Origin: a virus
Virus record (IMG/VR): IMGVR_UViG_3300007345_000058
Span: 1 to 50,655 of that record
Direction: 5' to 3' (one strand)
Length of the DNA: 50,655 nucleotides
Position 1 is the first letter of the stretch; each line of letters begins with the position of its first letter. Position numbers and translations under genes: made by a program. Positions 13,706 through 18,706 of the stretch are shown in pieces. Below the pieces are notes generated by a model. That model was given only the letters and a program-made list of their open reading frames with translations, did not search any database and was not told the origin of the DNA.

Positions 13706-13864
13706 ATGATCATGATCGCACACAAACGCAGGGTACGTATCACGCTCGACGTGGAATGTTATGATGATTATCCCCTGGAAGATCTAGATTGGCGAGATCT
13801 TCTGTCACTCGAAGGTGACGAGGATGTTGATGTTAACATCAAAGATTACAGTGATGTTTTCTAA
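13706..13864 (+). CDS. Small acidic hypothetical protein
   Basis: A 52-residue protein if started at ATG 13706 (MIMIAHKRRVRITLDVECYD); ATG 13685 would give 59 residues and ATG 13712 fifty. A TGATACAAT -10 element ends at 13684, so transcription should begin near 13691, favouring a later start. The C-terminal part DYPLEDLDWRDLLSLEGDED is a pattern I associate with short cyanophage proteins, but I cannot give a function. Confidence 0.55.
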   Translation: MIMIAHKRRVRITLDVECYDDYPLEDLDWRDLLSLEGDEDVDVNIKDYSDVF

Positions 13865-13899
13865 TATGCCACTTTGTTAATTGGCACATCATATGATTC

Positions 13900-13928
13900 T
13901 TGACATATAGCGCGAGACATTGTATGAT
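13900..13928 (+). promoter_or_regulatory. Consensus sigma70 promoter of tRNA-Leu
   Basis: A perfect TTGACA (13900-13905), a 17-base spacer and TATGAT (13923-13928). The tRNA starts 11 bases after the -10, so the transcript needs almost no 5' trimming. This is among the strongest promoters in the window. Confidence 0.85.
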
Positions 13929-13938
13929 ATTTGTTATC

Positions 13939-14023
13939 GGGAGTGTGGCGGAATCGGTAGACGCACCAGACTTAAAATCTGTTGAGCATTATGCTCGTGG
14001 GAGTTCAAGTCTCCCTACTCCTA
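13939..14023 (+). tRNA. tRNA-Leu (anticodon UAA)
   Basis: An 85-nt class II tRNA. The acceptor stem GGGAGTG pairs with TACTCCT, the D-arm has the leucine-type GCGGAATCGGTAGACGC, the anticodon loop CTTAAAA gives anticodon TAA, there is a long variable arm (TGAGCATTATGCTCG), and the T-arm has GTTCAAGTC. The discriminator is A and the 3' CCA is not encoded. It reads the TTA codon, frequent in the AT-rich structural genes. A consensus promoter precedes it. Confidence 0.95.
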
Positions 14024-14052
14024 TTGGGCAATTATGTACCTTGGTTGCCCAA
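14024..14052 (+). other. Hairpin directly after tRNA-Leu
   Basis: TTGGGCAA (14024-14031) pairs perfectly with TTGCCCAA (14045-14052) immediately after the tRNA discriminator base. No T tract follows, so it more likely marks the tRNA 3' processing boundary than a terminator. Confidence 0.5.
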
Positions 14053-14115
14053 ATAAGCGCGAGAAAAATAAACTTTACTATTATAGAGTAGGTGTAAAAT
14101 AGTGGATAACCCTGT

Positions 14116-14154
14116 GGGAGGAAAGAATTGATGGACCTTTCCTCCCATTTTTTT
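14116..14154 (+). terminator. Rho-independent terminator
   Basis: A perfect ten-base stem GGGAGGAAAG/CTTTCCTCCC (14116-14125 with 14137-14146) is followed by ATTTTTTT. It is the strongest terminator in the window and probably ends the tRNA transcript. Confidence 0.9.
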
Positions 14155-14184
14155 AAAGAATATATGCCAATAGTTCTAGTGTCA

Positions 14185-14227
14185 CATAACCCCTTGCGGA
14201 TTCGTTCGTGAGGGGTTATGTTTGTTT
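14185..14227 (+). terminator. Second hairpin terminator
   Basis: CATAACCCCT (14185-14194) pairs perfectly with AGGGGTTATG (14211-14220), followed by TTTGTTT. With the preceding terminator it makes a double stop between the tRNA and the next gene unit. The loop of 16 bases is longer than usual. Confidence 0.7.
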
Positions 14228-14276
14228 CGTGGGTTGAGAAATCTCTTCACAAACTCCCCACGAATTCTTTTCACAA

Positions 14277-14645
14277 ATGACCGCAATCAATTTTTTCCAC
14301 CTGGCACCCGCAATTGAGGTGCTGGAAAGTGTCACAATCTGGGGCGCACGAGTTTATGCCATCGGTTCCGAAATCTTCACAGTGACGGCAATACTTTGGT
14401 GCCTGAACTTTCTGGGCAACATGATACAAAAGACTTTTCAGTTTGGTTATGCTTTCGGCAAATTCTATCGCCGTTACGTGCATTCTCATCTGAAATCTTT
14501 CGTGGTTCGTGTCATCGCACTTGTAATCCTTCTGGGTCAGTTAACCTTTGAGGGGGCACAGTTTGTTATCACGAATCACCACGATATCATTGAGCGTGCT
14601 AATATTTTTCGTAACCGCGTTGGATCATACTTTGTGTATGGGTGA
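14277..14645 (+). CDS. Membrane protein of unknown function
   Basis: A 122-residue protein with two hydrophobic segments (EIFTVTAILWCLNFLGNMI, about 32-50; FVVRVIALVILLGQLTF, about 75-91) joined by a basic loop (FGKFYRRYVHSHLKS). This suggests a two-pass inner-membrane protein. Its last third carries one arm of a perfect 26-bp inverted repeat whose other arm spans the stop codon. No family recognised. It is an isolated unit: terminators before it, hairpins after it. Confidence 0.7.
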   Translation: MTAINFFHLAPAIEVLESVTIWGARVYAIGSEIFTVTAILWCLNFLGNMIQKTFQFGYAFGKFYRRYVHSHLKSFVVRVIALVILLGQLTFEGAQFVITNHHDIIERANIFRNRVGSYFVYG

Positions 14646-14666
14646 TTCGTGATAACAAACTGTGCC
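14555..14666 (+). repeat. Perfect 26-bp inverted repeat
   Basis: Arms at 14555-14580 (inside the membrane-protein gene) and 14641-14666 (across its stop codon) are exact reverse complements, separated by 60 bases. The last part of arm 2 (CTGTGCC, 14660-14666) can instead pair with GGCACAG at 14679-14685 as part of a nine-base stem (14660-14668 with 14677-14685). The two structures exclude each other. Confidence 0.9.
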
Positions 14667-14676
14667 ACATGTTCTA

Positions 14677-14718
14677 GTGGCACAGTCAATGAGCACAGTG
14701 CTCAAAATCGTGTATTGT
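14677..14718 (+). promoter_or_regulatory. Promoter module, copy A
   Basis: It starts with GTGGCACA and reaches ATCG after exactly 34 bases, then TG and the -10 TATTGT (14713-14718). It contains the palindrome GAGCACAGTGCTC (14691-14703) at the -35 position. It aligns without gaps to the modules at 15069 and 15721. Confidence 0.6.
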
Positions 14719-14741
14719 ATCAACAGTTGAGAAATTCAATC

Positions 14742-14876
14742 ATGTTTGACGAACTTTGGAGTGAGATTCAGGATGCCCCTGGTGAGATTTTCGATGTGAT
14801 CGAATACAAGGAAGAATGGGAGCAAGATGACAAGTTTGACGTAGAATCTTACATCAAAGGTAACACCGACTATTGA
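14742..14876 (+). CDS. Very small acidic protein
   Basis: A 44-residue protein from ATG 14742 (MFDELWSEIQDAPGEIFDVI), strongly acidic. The start is chosen because the in-frame sequence further upstream holds the hairpins and promoter module A. It ends three bases before the next ATG. Function unknown. Confidence 0.5.
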   Translation: MFDELWSEIQDAPGEIFDVIEYKEEWEQDDKFDVESYIKGNTDY

Positions 14877-14878
14877 TC

Positions 14879-15034
14879 ATGGATCGCCTCGAAATGCTCA
14901 TGGCAAGGGAACAATTAATGGAGGACATTGATTGTATCATCACTGATTACTTTGCACAGTTTGATGTCAATTATGACGAAGAACTTGTGAAGATTTTATG
15001 TGATGCTGTCTGCCGTAATTTCCCCACTAAGTGA
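14879..15034 (+). CDS. Small acidic helical protein
   Basis: A 51-residue protein (MDRLEMLMAREQLMEDIDCI) that looks like two helices with two Cys near the C-terminus (ILCDAVCRNF). It is co-transcribed with the upstream 44-residue gene and followed by a perfect ten-base hairpin. No family recognised. Confidence 0.5.
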   Translation: MDRLEMLMAREQLMEDIDCIITDYFAQFDVNYDEELVKILCDAVCRNFPTK

Positions 15035-15038
15035 TACA

Positions 15039-15062
15039 AACTGGTCGGCTGCCCGACCAGTT
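15039..15062 (+). terminator. GC-rich perfect hairpin, possible terminator
   Basis: AACTGGTCGG and CCGACCAGTT form a ten-base stem with tetraloop CTGC just after a stop codon. A T tract is missing (TTGGC follows), so termination efficiency is uncertain. Promoter module B starts seven bases later. Confidence 0.55.
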
Positions 15063-15068
15063 GGCAAG

Positions 15069-15110
15069 GTGGCACACGAAATAGGCACAGCGCCCCAGAT
15101 CGTGTATTGT
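15069..15110 (+). promoter_or_regulatory. Promoter module, copy B
   Basis: GTGGCACAC, then GCCCCAGATCG ending at base 34, then TG and TATTGT (15105-15110). It shares 22 of 26 bases with module A over the segment ending in ATCGTGTATTGT. The ATG at 15117 follows the -10 so closely that the mRNA could be leaderless. Confidence 0.6.
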
Positions 15111-15116
15111 GTACAC

Positions 15117-15296
15117 ATGAACAAAACACAACTCTTTTCTGACTCTAACCTCTCCGAACTGCAGGGGTTCATGTTTGACACTATGGCATCATCTGAAATG
15201 GCAGTCGATTGGTTCTGCGAACGTTTCGACGTAAGTGCAACTGACGAGGTCATCGATTTCGTGCTTGATGCACACTTTGCTTTCTTCGGTGAGTGA
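15117..15296 (+). CDS. Small acidic hypothetical protein
   Basis: A 59-residue protein from ATG 15117 (MNKTQLFSDSNLSELQGFMF), helical and acidic, not recognised. The start sits where transcription from module B should begin. It is the first gene of a three-gene unit with the next two genes, separated by one base and then overlapping by one. Confidence 0.6.
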   Translation: MNKTQLFSDSNLSELQGFMFDTMASSEMAVDWFCERFDVSATDEVIDFVLDAHFAFFGE

Positions 15297-15297
15297 T

Positions 15298-15450
15298 ATG
15301 AACTACGACGAAATTCTCAAAATCTGGAATAACGAAACACCAGATGATTTCGCTATCTTCAGTGAGTTCTACTATCAAATGTTTGGGGAGGATTTTGATA
15401 TCCCCTACACAACAGATTCAACCCGTTCCTCATTCTTCCCCTACGACTAA
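15298..15450 (+). CDS. Very small acidic aromatic protein
   Basis: A 50-residue protein (MNYDEILKIWNNETPDDFAI), rich in Asp, Phe and Tyr (FSEFYYQMFGEDFDIPYTTD). ATG 15298 follows the previous stop by one base. It is not recognised. It shares a transcript with both neighbours. Confidence 0.5.
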   Translation: MNYDEILKIWNNETPDDFAIFSEFYYQMFGEDFDIPYTTDSTRSSFFPYD

Positions 15451-15650
15451 TGACTGAGACTAAGTTCAACATCTACGGTGAAATGTTTCACTCTAATGGT
15501 TACTCTCGCTTTGACGTTCTGAGTTACATTGCACCCACACAACAGGAAGCAATTGCTAACTGTAAGCGCAACAATCCTGGGTTTCATGTTATGTCATGCT
15601 GGGTTGATGAGAGTGAACCTGAGGTAGTGAGATTGCAACCCCTTAGGTAA
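15450..15650 (+). CDS. Small hypothetical protein
   Basis: A 66-residue alpha/beta protein (MTETKFNIYGEMFHSNGYSR). YIAPTQQEAIANCKRNNPG and HVMSCWVDESEPEVVRL give a strand-helix-strand pattern seen in small uncharacterised phage proteins. Its start overlaps the upstream stop (TAATG). It ends the three-gene unit. Confidence 0.6.
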   Translation: MTETKFNIYGEMFHSNGYSRFDVLSYIAPTQQEAIANCKRNNPGFHVMSCWVDESEPEVVRLQPLR

Positions 15651-15663
15651 CACTAACCGTTCC

Positions 15664-15694
15664 GATTCTCAATATACATTTTTTATTGAGAATC
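15664..15694 (+). terminator. Hairpin with T-rich loop
   Basis: GATTCTCAAT (15664-15673) pairs perfectly with ATTGAGAATC (15685-15694) around an 11-base T-rich loop. It follows the three-gene unit and precedes promoter module C. The T run is in the loop, so it is an unusual terminator if it is one. Confidence 0.5.
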
Positions 15695-15720
15695 GCGGCC
15701 GCCTGTGTGCGGTCGGGGAA

Positions 15721-15762
15721 GTGGCACACAAAAGACGCACGCTCCCCCAGACCGACTATATT
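15721..15762 (+). promoter_or_regulatory. Promoter module, copy C
   Basis: GTGGCACAC at 15721, CCCCCAGACCG ending at base 34, then AC and TATATT (15757-15762), with geometry identical to modules A and B. No classical -35 is present in any copy. The start codon at 15788 leaves a leader of about 20 bases. Confidence 0.6.
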
Positions 15763-15787
15763 GAACTAGTTCAAACGAAACGACCTC

Positions 15788-16150
15788 ATGCGTAAGATCG
15801 AATCTGAAATGATTGCCGCCATCAAAGGTAACACTGACTGGAAATCTGCAAACACTGAGGTTATTCACACTTGCGACAATGTCAACCCTCCCGTGTCCCA
15901 TGTATATCTTCACGGATCTAAGATTGCTGAGGTTGGTGATGACTTCCTGAAACTATTTGACGGTGGTCGTCAATCAATGACCACAAAGTCACGTCTAAAT
16001 GCACTTCTTTCTGAGTTTGGTTACACTTGCGGAACCAAGCAAGAGTACATTTTCCAGAAGCAATGTGAGTGGTTCATTCAAATGTTCGACCTGACTGAAA
16101 AGGCAATGCGGACTATTCCTTTCACCAACGGAATGCGCCTTGCTGGATGA
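15788..16150 (+). CDS. Hypothetical protein
   Basis: A 120-residue soluble protein (MRKIESEMIAAIKGNTDWKS). A beta-rich first half (NTEVIHTCDNVNPPVSHVYL, then HGSKIAEVGDDFLKLFDGG) is followed by a helical half. I have the impression that similar short proteins recur in marine Synechococcus phages, but no function is known. It is a single-gene unit between module C and a strong terminator. Confidence 0.65.
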   Translation: MRKIESEMIAAIKGNTDWKSANTEVIHTCDNVNPPVSHVYLHGSKIAEVGDDFLKLFDGGRQSMTTKSRLNALLSEFGYTCGTKQEYIFQKQCEWFIQMFDLTEKAMRTIPFTNGMRLAG

Positions 16151-16155
16151 CACTT

Positions 16156-16185
16156 AGAGGGGATTAATCCTCCCCTCTTTCTTTA
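16156..16185 (+). terminator. Rho-independent terminator
   Basis: AGAGGGGA (16156-16163) and TCCCCTCT (16171-16178) form a perfect eight-base stem, followed by TTCTTTA. It lies six bases after the stop and separates the gene at 15788 from the next. A second T run follows at 16190-16198. Confidence 0.8.
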
Positions 16186-16201
16186 TACCTTTTTTTTCAA
16201 A

Positions 16202-16354
16202 ATGACCCGCAATGTTCTCATTTCGCTCCTCCGCCAGGGTTCTACGGGTAGCGAAATTCTCCGAATTCTTGACACTATTGTTTTGGGGGATAGTGATGAC
16301 AAACCTGGTCAGCGTCCTAGTTACGTCCCAACCCTCACCCCCATCGACTTCTAA
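16202..16354 (+). CDS. Small hypothetical protein
   Basis: A 50-residue protein (MTRNVLISLLRQGSTGSEIL, then RILDTIV). One amphipathic helix region is followed by a Pro-rich tail (GQRPSYVPTLTPIDF). The ATG follows the terminator by only 16 bases and no own promoter is evident, so expression may depend on read-through. GC content rises here. Confidence 0.55.
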   Translation: MTRNVLISLLRQGSTGSEILRILDTIVLGDSDDKPGQRPSYVPTLTPIDF

Positions 16355-16383
16355 TCCAGTCGCCACACTGGCACAACCCTAGG

Positions 16384-16417
16384 GGCAGATCTGCCAGGGC
16401 ATCGACTAGGATACACT
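16384..16417 (+). promoter_or_regulatory. Promoter with 12-bp palindrome at the -35
   Basis: The palindrome GGCAGATCTGCC (16384-16395) overlaps the position expected for the -35 of a TACACT -10 at 16412-16417. The start codon is at 16439. This resembles an operator covering the promoter. Confidence 0.45.
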
Positions 16418-16438
16418 CAAGCAAACGAACCAAACCCC

Positions 16439-16675
16439 ATGAACGGATTTGCCAACTACGAAACCTGGAATGCATCCCTCTGGATTCAGAACGACCGCTT
16501 CCTGTACAACACCGCTAAGGCGTGTGTGACGTACTGTGAGGCAGGCGACAACCCTTGGGCGATCTTCCAACGTTGCATGGACAACTGCGCTCGCACCATG
16601 ACTGGTGATGACGTGGCATGGACCGACCCCGCCATCGACGCCGCTGAGATGAATGAGATGATGGCGGAACTCTGA
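16439..16675 (+). CDS. DUF7249-like small protein (NYETWN motif)
   Basis: A 78-residue protein. The N-terminal FANYETWNASLWIQNDRFLY is a recognisable signature of a small family of unknown function (DUF7249-type) found in phages and bacteria. Helices and several Cys follow (CVTYCEAGDNPWAIFQRCMDN). It is GC-rich, unlike the structural genes. It is a single-gene unit with a palindromic promoter. Confidence 0.65.
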   Translation: MNGFANYETWNASLWIQNDRFLYNTAKACVTYCEAGDNPWAIFQRCMDNCARTMTGDDVAWTDPAIDAAEMNEMMAEL

Positions 16676-16690
16676 GGGGATCCGCCCCCC

Positions 16691-16704
16691 ATCCGTGCTA
16701 CAAT
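16691..16704 (+). promoter_or_regulatory. Extended -10 promoter
   Basis: TGCTACAAT (extended -10; hexamer 16699-16704). The bases after it (AGCACCAAGCGCAAC) are nearly the same as those after the -10 at 16959. No clear -35 is seen. Confidence 0.5.
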
Positions 16705-16725
16705 AGCACCAAGCGCAACCCCCCC

Positions 16726-16932
16726 ATGATCAACACCTGCCTCGTCTTCGCCACCCCCCAGAGCAGCGCCTCTGAGGAGATCCGCCTCTATCCCTTCCGC
16801 CGCCATGCCATGGTTTTCTGGCAGTCGGGTCACTACAGCGCCCACACCGTGCGCCGCCGCGACATGCTCCGCTTGCTGCTGAATCCGAAGCAAAGCGCGG
16901 GCGCATGGATCAACGATTACGCCCTCGCCTGA
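16726..16932 (+). CDS. Small GC-rich basic protein
   Basis: A 68-residue Arg-rich protein (LYPFRRHAMVFWQSGHYSAH, then TVRRRDMLRLLLNPKQSAGA). It has strong G/C bias at third codon positions, unlike the structural genes. Basic residues cluster in the central helix, so nucleic acid binding is possible but unproven. Its leader duplicates that of the next gene. Confidence 0.6.
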   Translation: MINTCLVFATPQSSASEEIRLYPFRRHAMVFWQSGHYSAHTVRRRDMLRLLLNPKQSAGAWINDYALA

Positions 16933-16935
16933 GGG

Positions 16936-16964
16936 TTGCGTTAACGCCCCAGATCCTGTACAAT
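16936..16964 (+). promoter_or_regulatory. Sigma70-type promoter
   Basis: TTGCGT (16936-16941), a 17-base spacer and TACAAT (16959-16964). The spacer contains CGCCCCAGATC, shared with promoter modules B and C. The start codon at 16986 follows. Confidence 0.65.
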
Positions 16965-16985
16965 ACCACCAAGCGCACCGATCCA

Positions 16986-17168
16986 ATGAACACCGCAACA
17001 ATCGACGGCATTCAATTCAAGGTCACCCGCCTGCCCGTTGCTCATGGCAGCAAAGCGAACCGCTGGACCTCCCGCATCAAAGGCGGATCCTCCCGCGTTC
17101 GCACTGGGGCAGGTTCCCGCTCCGTGCACCAGAGCACCAAGGCAAGCGCCCTGGCAGACGTGCGCTGA
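16986..17168 (+). CDS. Small basic GC-rich protein
   Basis: A 60-residue basic protein (MNTATIDGIQFKVTRLPVAH), then RIKGGSSRVRTGAGSRSVHQ. The rich Arg/Ser/Gly content suggests nucleic-acid contact or a disordered region. The start ATG at 16986 is set by the promoter; a longer in-frame start at 16905 would run through the promoter. Not recognised. Confidence 0.55.
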   Translation: MNTATIDGIQFKVTRLPVAHGSKANRWTSRIKGGSSRVRTGAGSRSVHQSTKASALADVR

Positions 17169-17184
17169 CGCCATTCGTTCGTGA

Positions 17185-17218
17185 CCACAGCAGTGCCCCC
17201 TAGGGGGTGCCGTCGTGG
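17185..17218 (+). terminator. GC-rich hairpin after the last GC-rich gene
   Basis: A perfect CCCCCTAGGGGG palindrome (17196-17207) lies inside a longer imperfect stem (CCAC 17185-17188 with GTGG 17215-17218). No T tract follows directly. It sits 16 bases after a stop and close to the composition break. Confidence 0.5.
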
Positions 17219-17335
17219 CGCGGGGCGCGTGGCTAAAAACCAATGGATCCCCTAATCTATAAAGTGTTACCCAAGCGAGAACAATGTTACAGCGAAAGTC
17301 AAAATTTTTTTCGCACAAAAAATTCGCCCATAGGG

Positions 17336-17364
17336 TTGCATCAAGTATTCTCAAATACTATATA
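17336..17364 (+). promoter_or_regulatory. Sigma70-type promoter with operator-like inverted repeat
   Basis: TTGCAT (17336-17341), a 17-base spacer and TATATA (17359-17364). The inverted repeat AGTATT-ctca-AATACT (17344-17359) fills the spacer. The start codon at 17387 leaves a short leader. The rest of 17219-17335 holds no gene. Confidence 0.65.
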
Positions 17365-17386
17365 AAATATTAAAGCGATTGATAGT

Positions 17387-17563
17387 ATGAAAAAAAATAG
17401 GGAGAATGAAACAACTACTGTTAGTGTGGATCCTGTTACTGGAGATTATTTAATGGTACTTCCCGAATGGATTTTAAATGAATTTGGATGGTATGAAGAT
17501 ACTGTTTTAGATTTAAAAGTCGAGGGTAATGAGATCGTAATATCCGAATATAGCGGGGATTGA
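17387..17563 (+). CDS. AbrB/SpoVT-like small DNA-binding protein
   Basis: 58 residues. VSVDPVTGDYLMVLPEWILN followed by EFGWYEDTVLDLKVEGNEIV and ISE fits the swapped-hairpin AbrB fold (beta, V-x-L-P, helix, G-W/G-D-x-L, beta, I-x-I-x-E), often used by antitoxins and transition-state regulators. No toxin gene lies next to it, so a stand-alone transcription regulator is likelier. Its promoter contains an inverted repeat suited to autoregulation. Its stop overlaps the -35 of the glycosyltransferase promoter. Confidence 0.6.
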   Translation: MKKNRENETTTVSVDPVTGDYLMVLPEWILNEFGWYEDTVLDLKVEGNEIVISEYSGD

Positions 17564-17588
17564 CACTTATACATAATTACTGTATGAT
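17560..17588 (+). promoter_or_regulatory. Consensus sigma70 promoter for the glycosyltransferase
   Basis: A perfect TTGACA (17560-17565), a 17-base spacer and TATGAT (17583-17588), the same hexamers as the tRNA-Leu promoter. The -35 overlaps the stop codon of the AbrB-like gene. The start at 17612 leaves a leader of about 17 bases. Confidence 0.8.
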
Positions 17589-17611
17589 ACTGACGTAAAA
17601 TTATTTCCATT

Positions 17612-18373
17612 ATGGCTAAAGGATTTACTGTAAAAGCAAAAGCACCTACGAAATCATCTCCTACAGAACCAGAGTATGATTACGAGAAAGCAAAAGAAAT
17701 GTTAAAGGGCAAATCAATTGTGTTTTGCCTGCCAGGTAGAGGAGTTTCTTACACATATCTGAAAAACTTTGTACAGATGTGTTTTGATCTTGTGCAGATT
17801 GGAGCAAGTATTCAAATCTCACAAGATTATAGTTCCATGGTAAACTTTGCACGATGTAAGTGTCTTGGTGCAAATGTACTACGTGGTCCAGATCAATTGC
17901 CTTGGGATGGAAAACTGAATTATGATTATCAATTGTGGATTGATAGTGATATTGTTTTCAACACTCAAAAACTTCTCCAACTTGTTTTGATGGATAAGGA
18001 CATTGCAAGTGGATGGTACTGTACAGAAGATGGTCACACAACTTCTGTTGCACACTGGATGGAAGAGGATGATTTCCGAAGCAATGGTGGAGTGATGAAT
18101 CACGAAACTCTTGAAAGTATTCAGAAACGTAAGAAACCATTTACTGTTGACTATGCAGGATTCGGATGGCTTTTGATCAAGAATGGTGTATTTGAACATG
18201 AGGATATGAAGTATCCTTGGTTTGCACCTAAGATGCAAGTTTTTGAATCTGGTGAGGTTCAGGATATGTGTGGAGAAGACGTATCTTTCTGTTTAGATGC
18301 AAAGGAAGCAGGCTTTGAAATCTGGTGTGATCCAAACATCAGAGTTGGTCACGAAAAAACAAGGGTTATTTGA
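17612..18373 (+). CDS. Glycosyltransferase (GT-A fold)
   Basis: 253 residues. YQLWIDSDIVF contains a D-S-D metal/nucleotide-sugar motif (Asp111-Asp113). CGEDVSFCLDAKEAGFEIWC followed by DPNIRVGHEK is the typical GT-A ending with an ED pair (222-223) and a His that completes the site. The first 30 residues are a basic disordered tail. It probably transfers a sugar to a phage or host acceptor in the cytoplasm; donor and acceptor are unknown. It is driven by a consensus sigma70 promoter, unlike the late structural genes. Confidence 0.75.
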   Translation: MAKGFTVKAKAPTKSSPTEPEYDYEKAKEMLKGKSIVFCLPGRGVSYTYLKNFVQMCFDLVQIGASIQISQDYSSMVNFARCKCLGANVLRGPDQLPWDGKLNYDYQLWIDSDIVFNTQKLLQLVLMDKDIASGWYCTEDGHTTSVAHWMEEDDFRSNGGVMNHETLESIQKRKKPFTVDYAGFGWLLIKNGVFEHEDMKYPWFAPKMQVFESGEVQDMCGEDVSFCLDAKEAGFEIWCDPNIRVGHEKTRVI

Positions 18374-18538
18374 ATGGCTAACGAGAGATATAACATTCTC
18401 AAAAAAGGTAAAGTAATTCACTCAGACCTTTCAGAGGAAGAGTATTTCGATATCATGGAGGATTATGCTCAACAATTTTATGAGCATAACTCTCCAAATC
18501 CAAACGAACTAAAGACTGAATTTATTAAAGGAGACTAA
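18374..18538 (+). CDS. Small acidic hypothetical protein
   Basis: A 54-residue protein (MANERYNILKKGKVIHSDLS), then EEEYFDIMEDYAQQFYEHNS. A short beta hairpin followed by an acidic helix is typical of tiny cyanophage proteins of unknown function. Its ATG overlaps the end of the glycosyltransferase stop by one base (TGAATGG neighbourhood), so the two are probably co-expressed. Confidence 0.65.
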   Translation: MANERYNILKKGKVIHSDLSEEEYFDIMEDYAQQFYEHNSPNPNELKTEFIKGD

Positions 18539-18543
18539 TCATT

Positions 18544-18678
18544 ATGGCAATGCGTAAAGGTGGCGGTTATGTTGAAGGGCGTCCCAAAAAATCTCGGCAA
18601 GGGAGTGGGCAGCACACCAAGTTGAGCGCAACGTCTCGTAATGGGCGTAAGAAGCGTTATCGCGGTCAAGGTCGTTGA
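18544..18678 (+). CDS. Small basic Gly/Arg-rich protein
   Basis: A 44-residue protein with about a third Lys/Arg residues (MAMRKGGGYVEGRPKKSRQG, then TSRNGRKKRYRGQGR). No hydrophobic core, so it is likely disordered until bound to nucleic acid or an acidic partner. AAGGAG lies just upstream at 18528-18533. It looks like a conserved short phage protein, but the function is unknown. Confidence 0.6.
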   Translation: MAMRKGGGYVEGRPKKSRQGSGQHTKLSATSRNGRKKRYRGQGR

Positions 18679-18706
18679 TACATACTTATAGTTTTGTAAC
18701 TATTCA

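Noticed and set aside
13900-14091. A 63-codon frame covering the tRNA-Leu
   Set aside because: It lies over the promoter and the tRNA, whose structure is unambiguous.
15000-15116. In-frame extension upstream of the gene at 15117
   Set aside because: It overlaps the previous gene, the hairpin at 15039 and promoter module B.
14677-15762. Toxin-antitoxin or anti-defence function for the small genes
   Set aside because: No motif supports it; the proteins are simply short and acidic.
17292-17314. GCGAAA...TTTCGC hairpin before the AbrB-like gene as a terminator
   Set aside because: The T run lies inside the loop and no gene ends nearby; too weak to list as a feature.
17387-17563. AbrB-like gene as antitoxin of a toxin pair
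   Set aside because: The next gene is a full glycosyltransferase with its own consensus promoter; no toxin-like gene adjoins.
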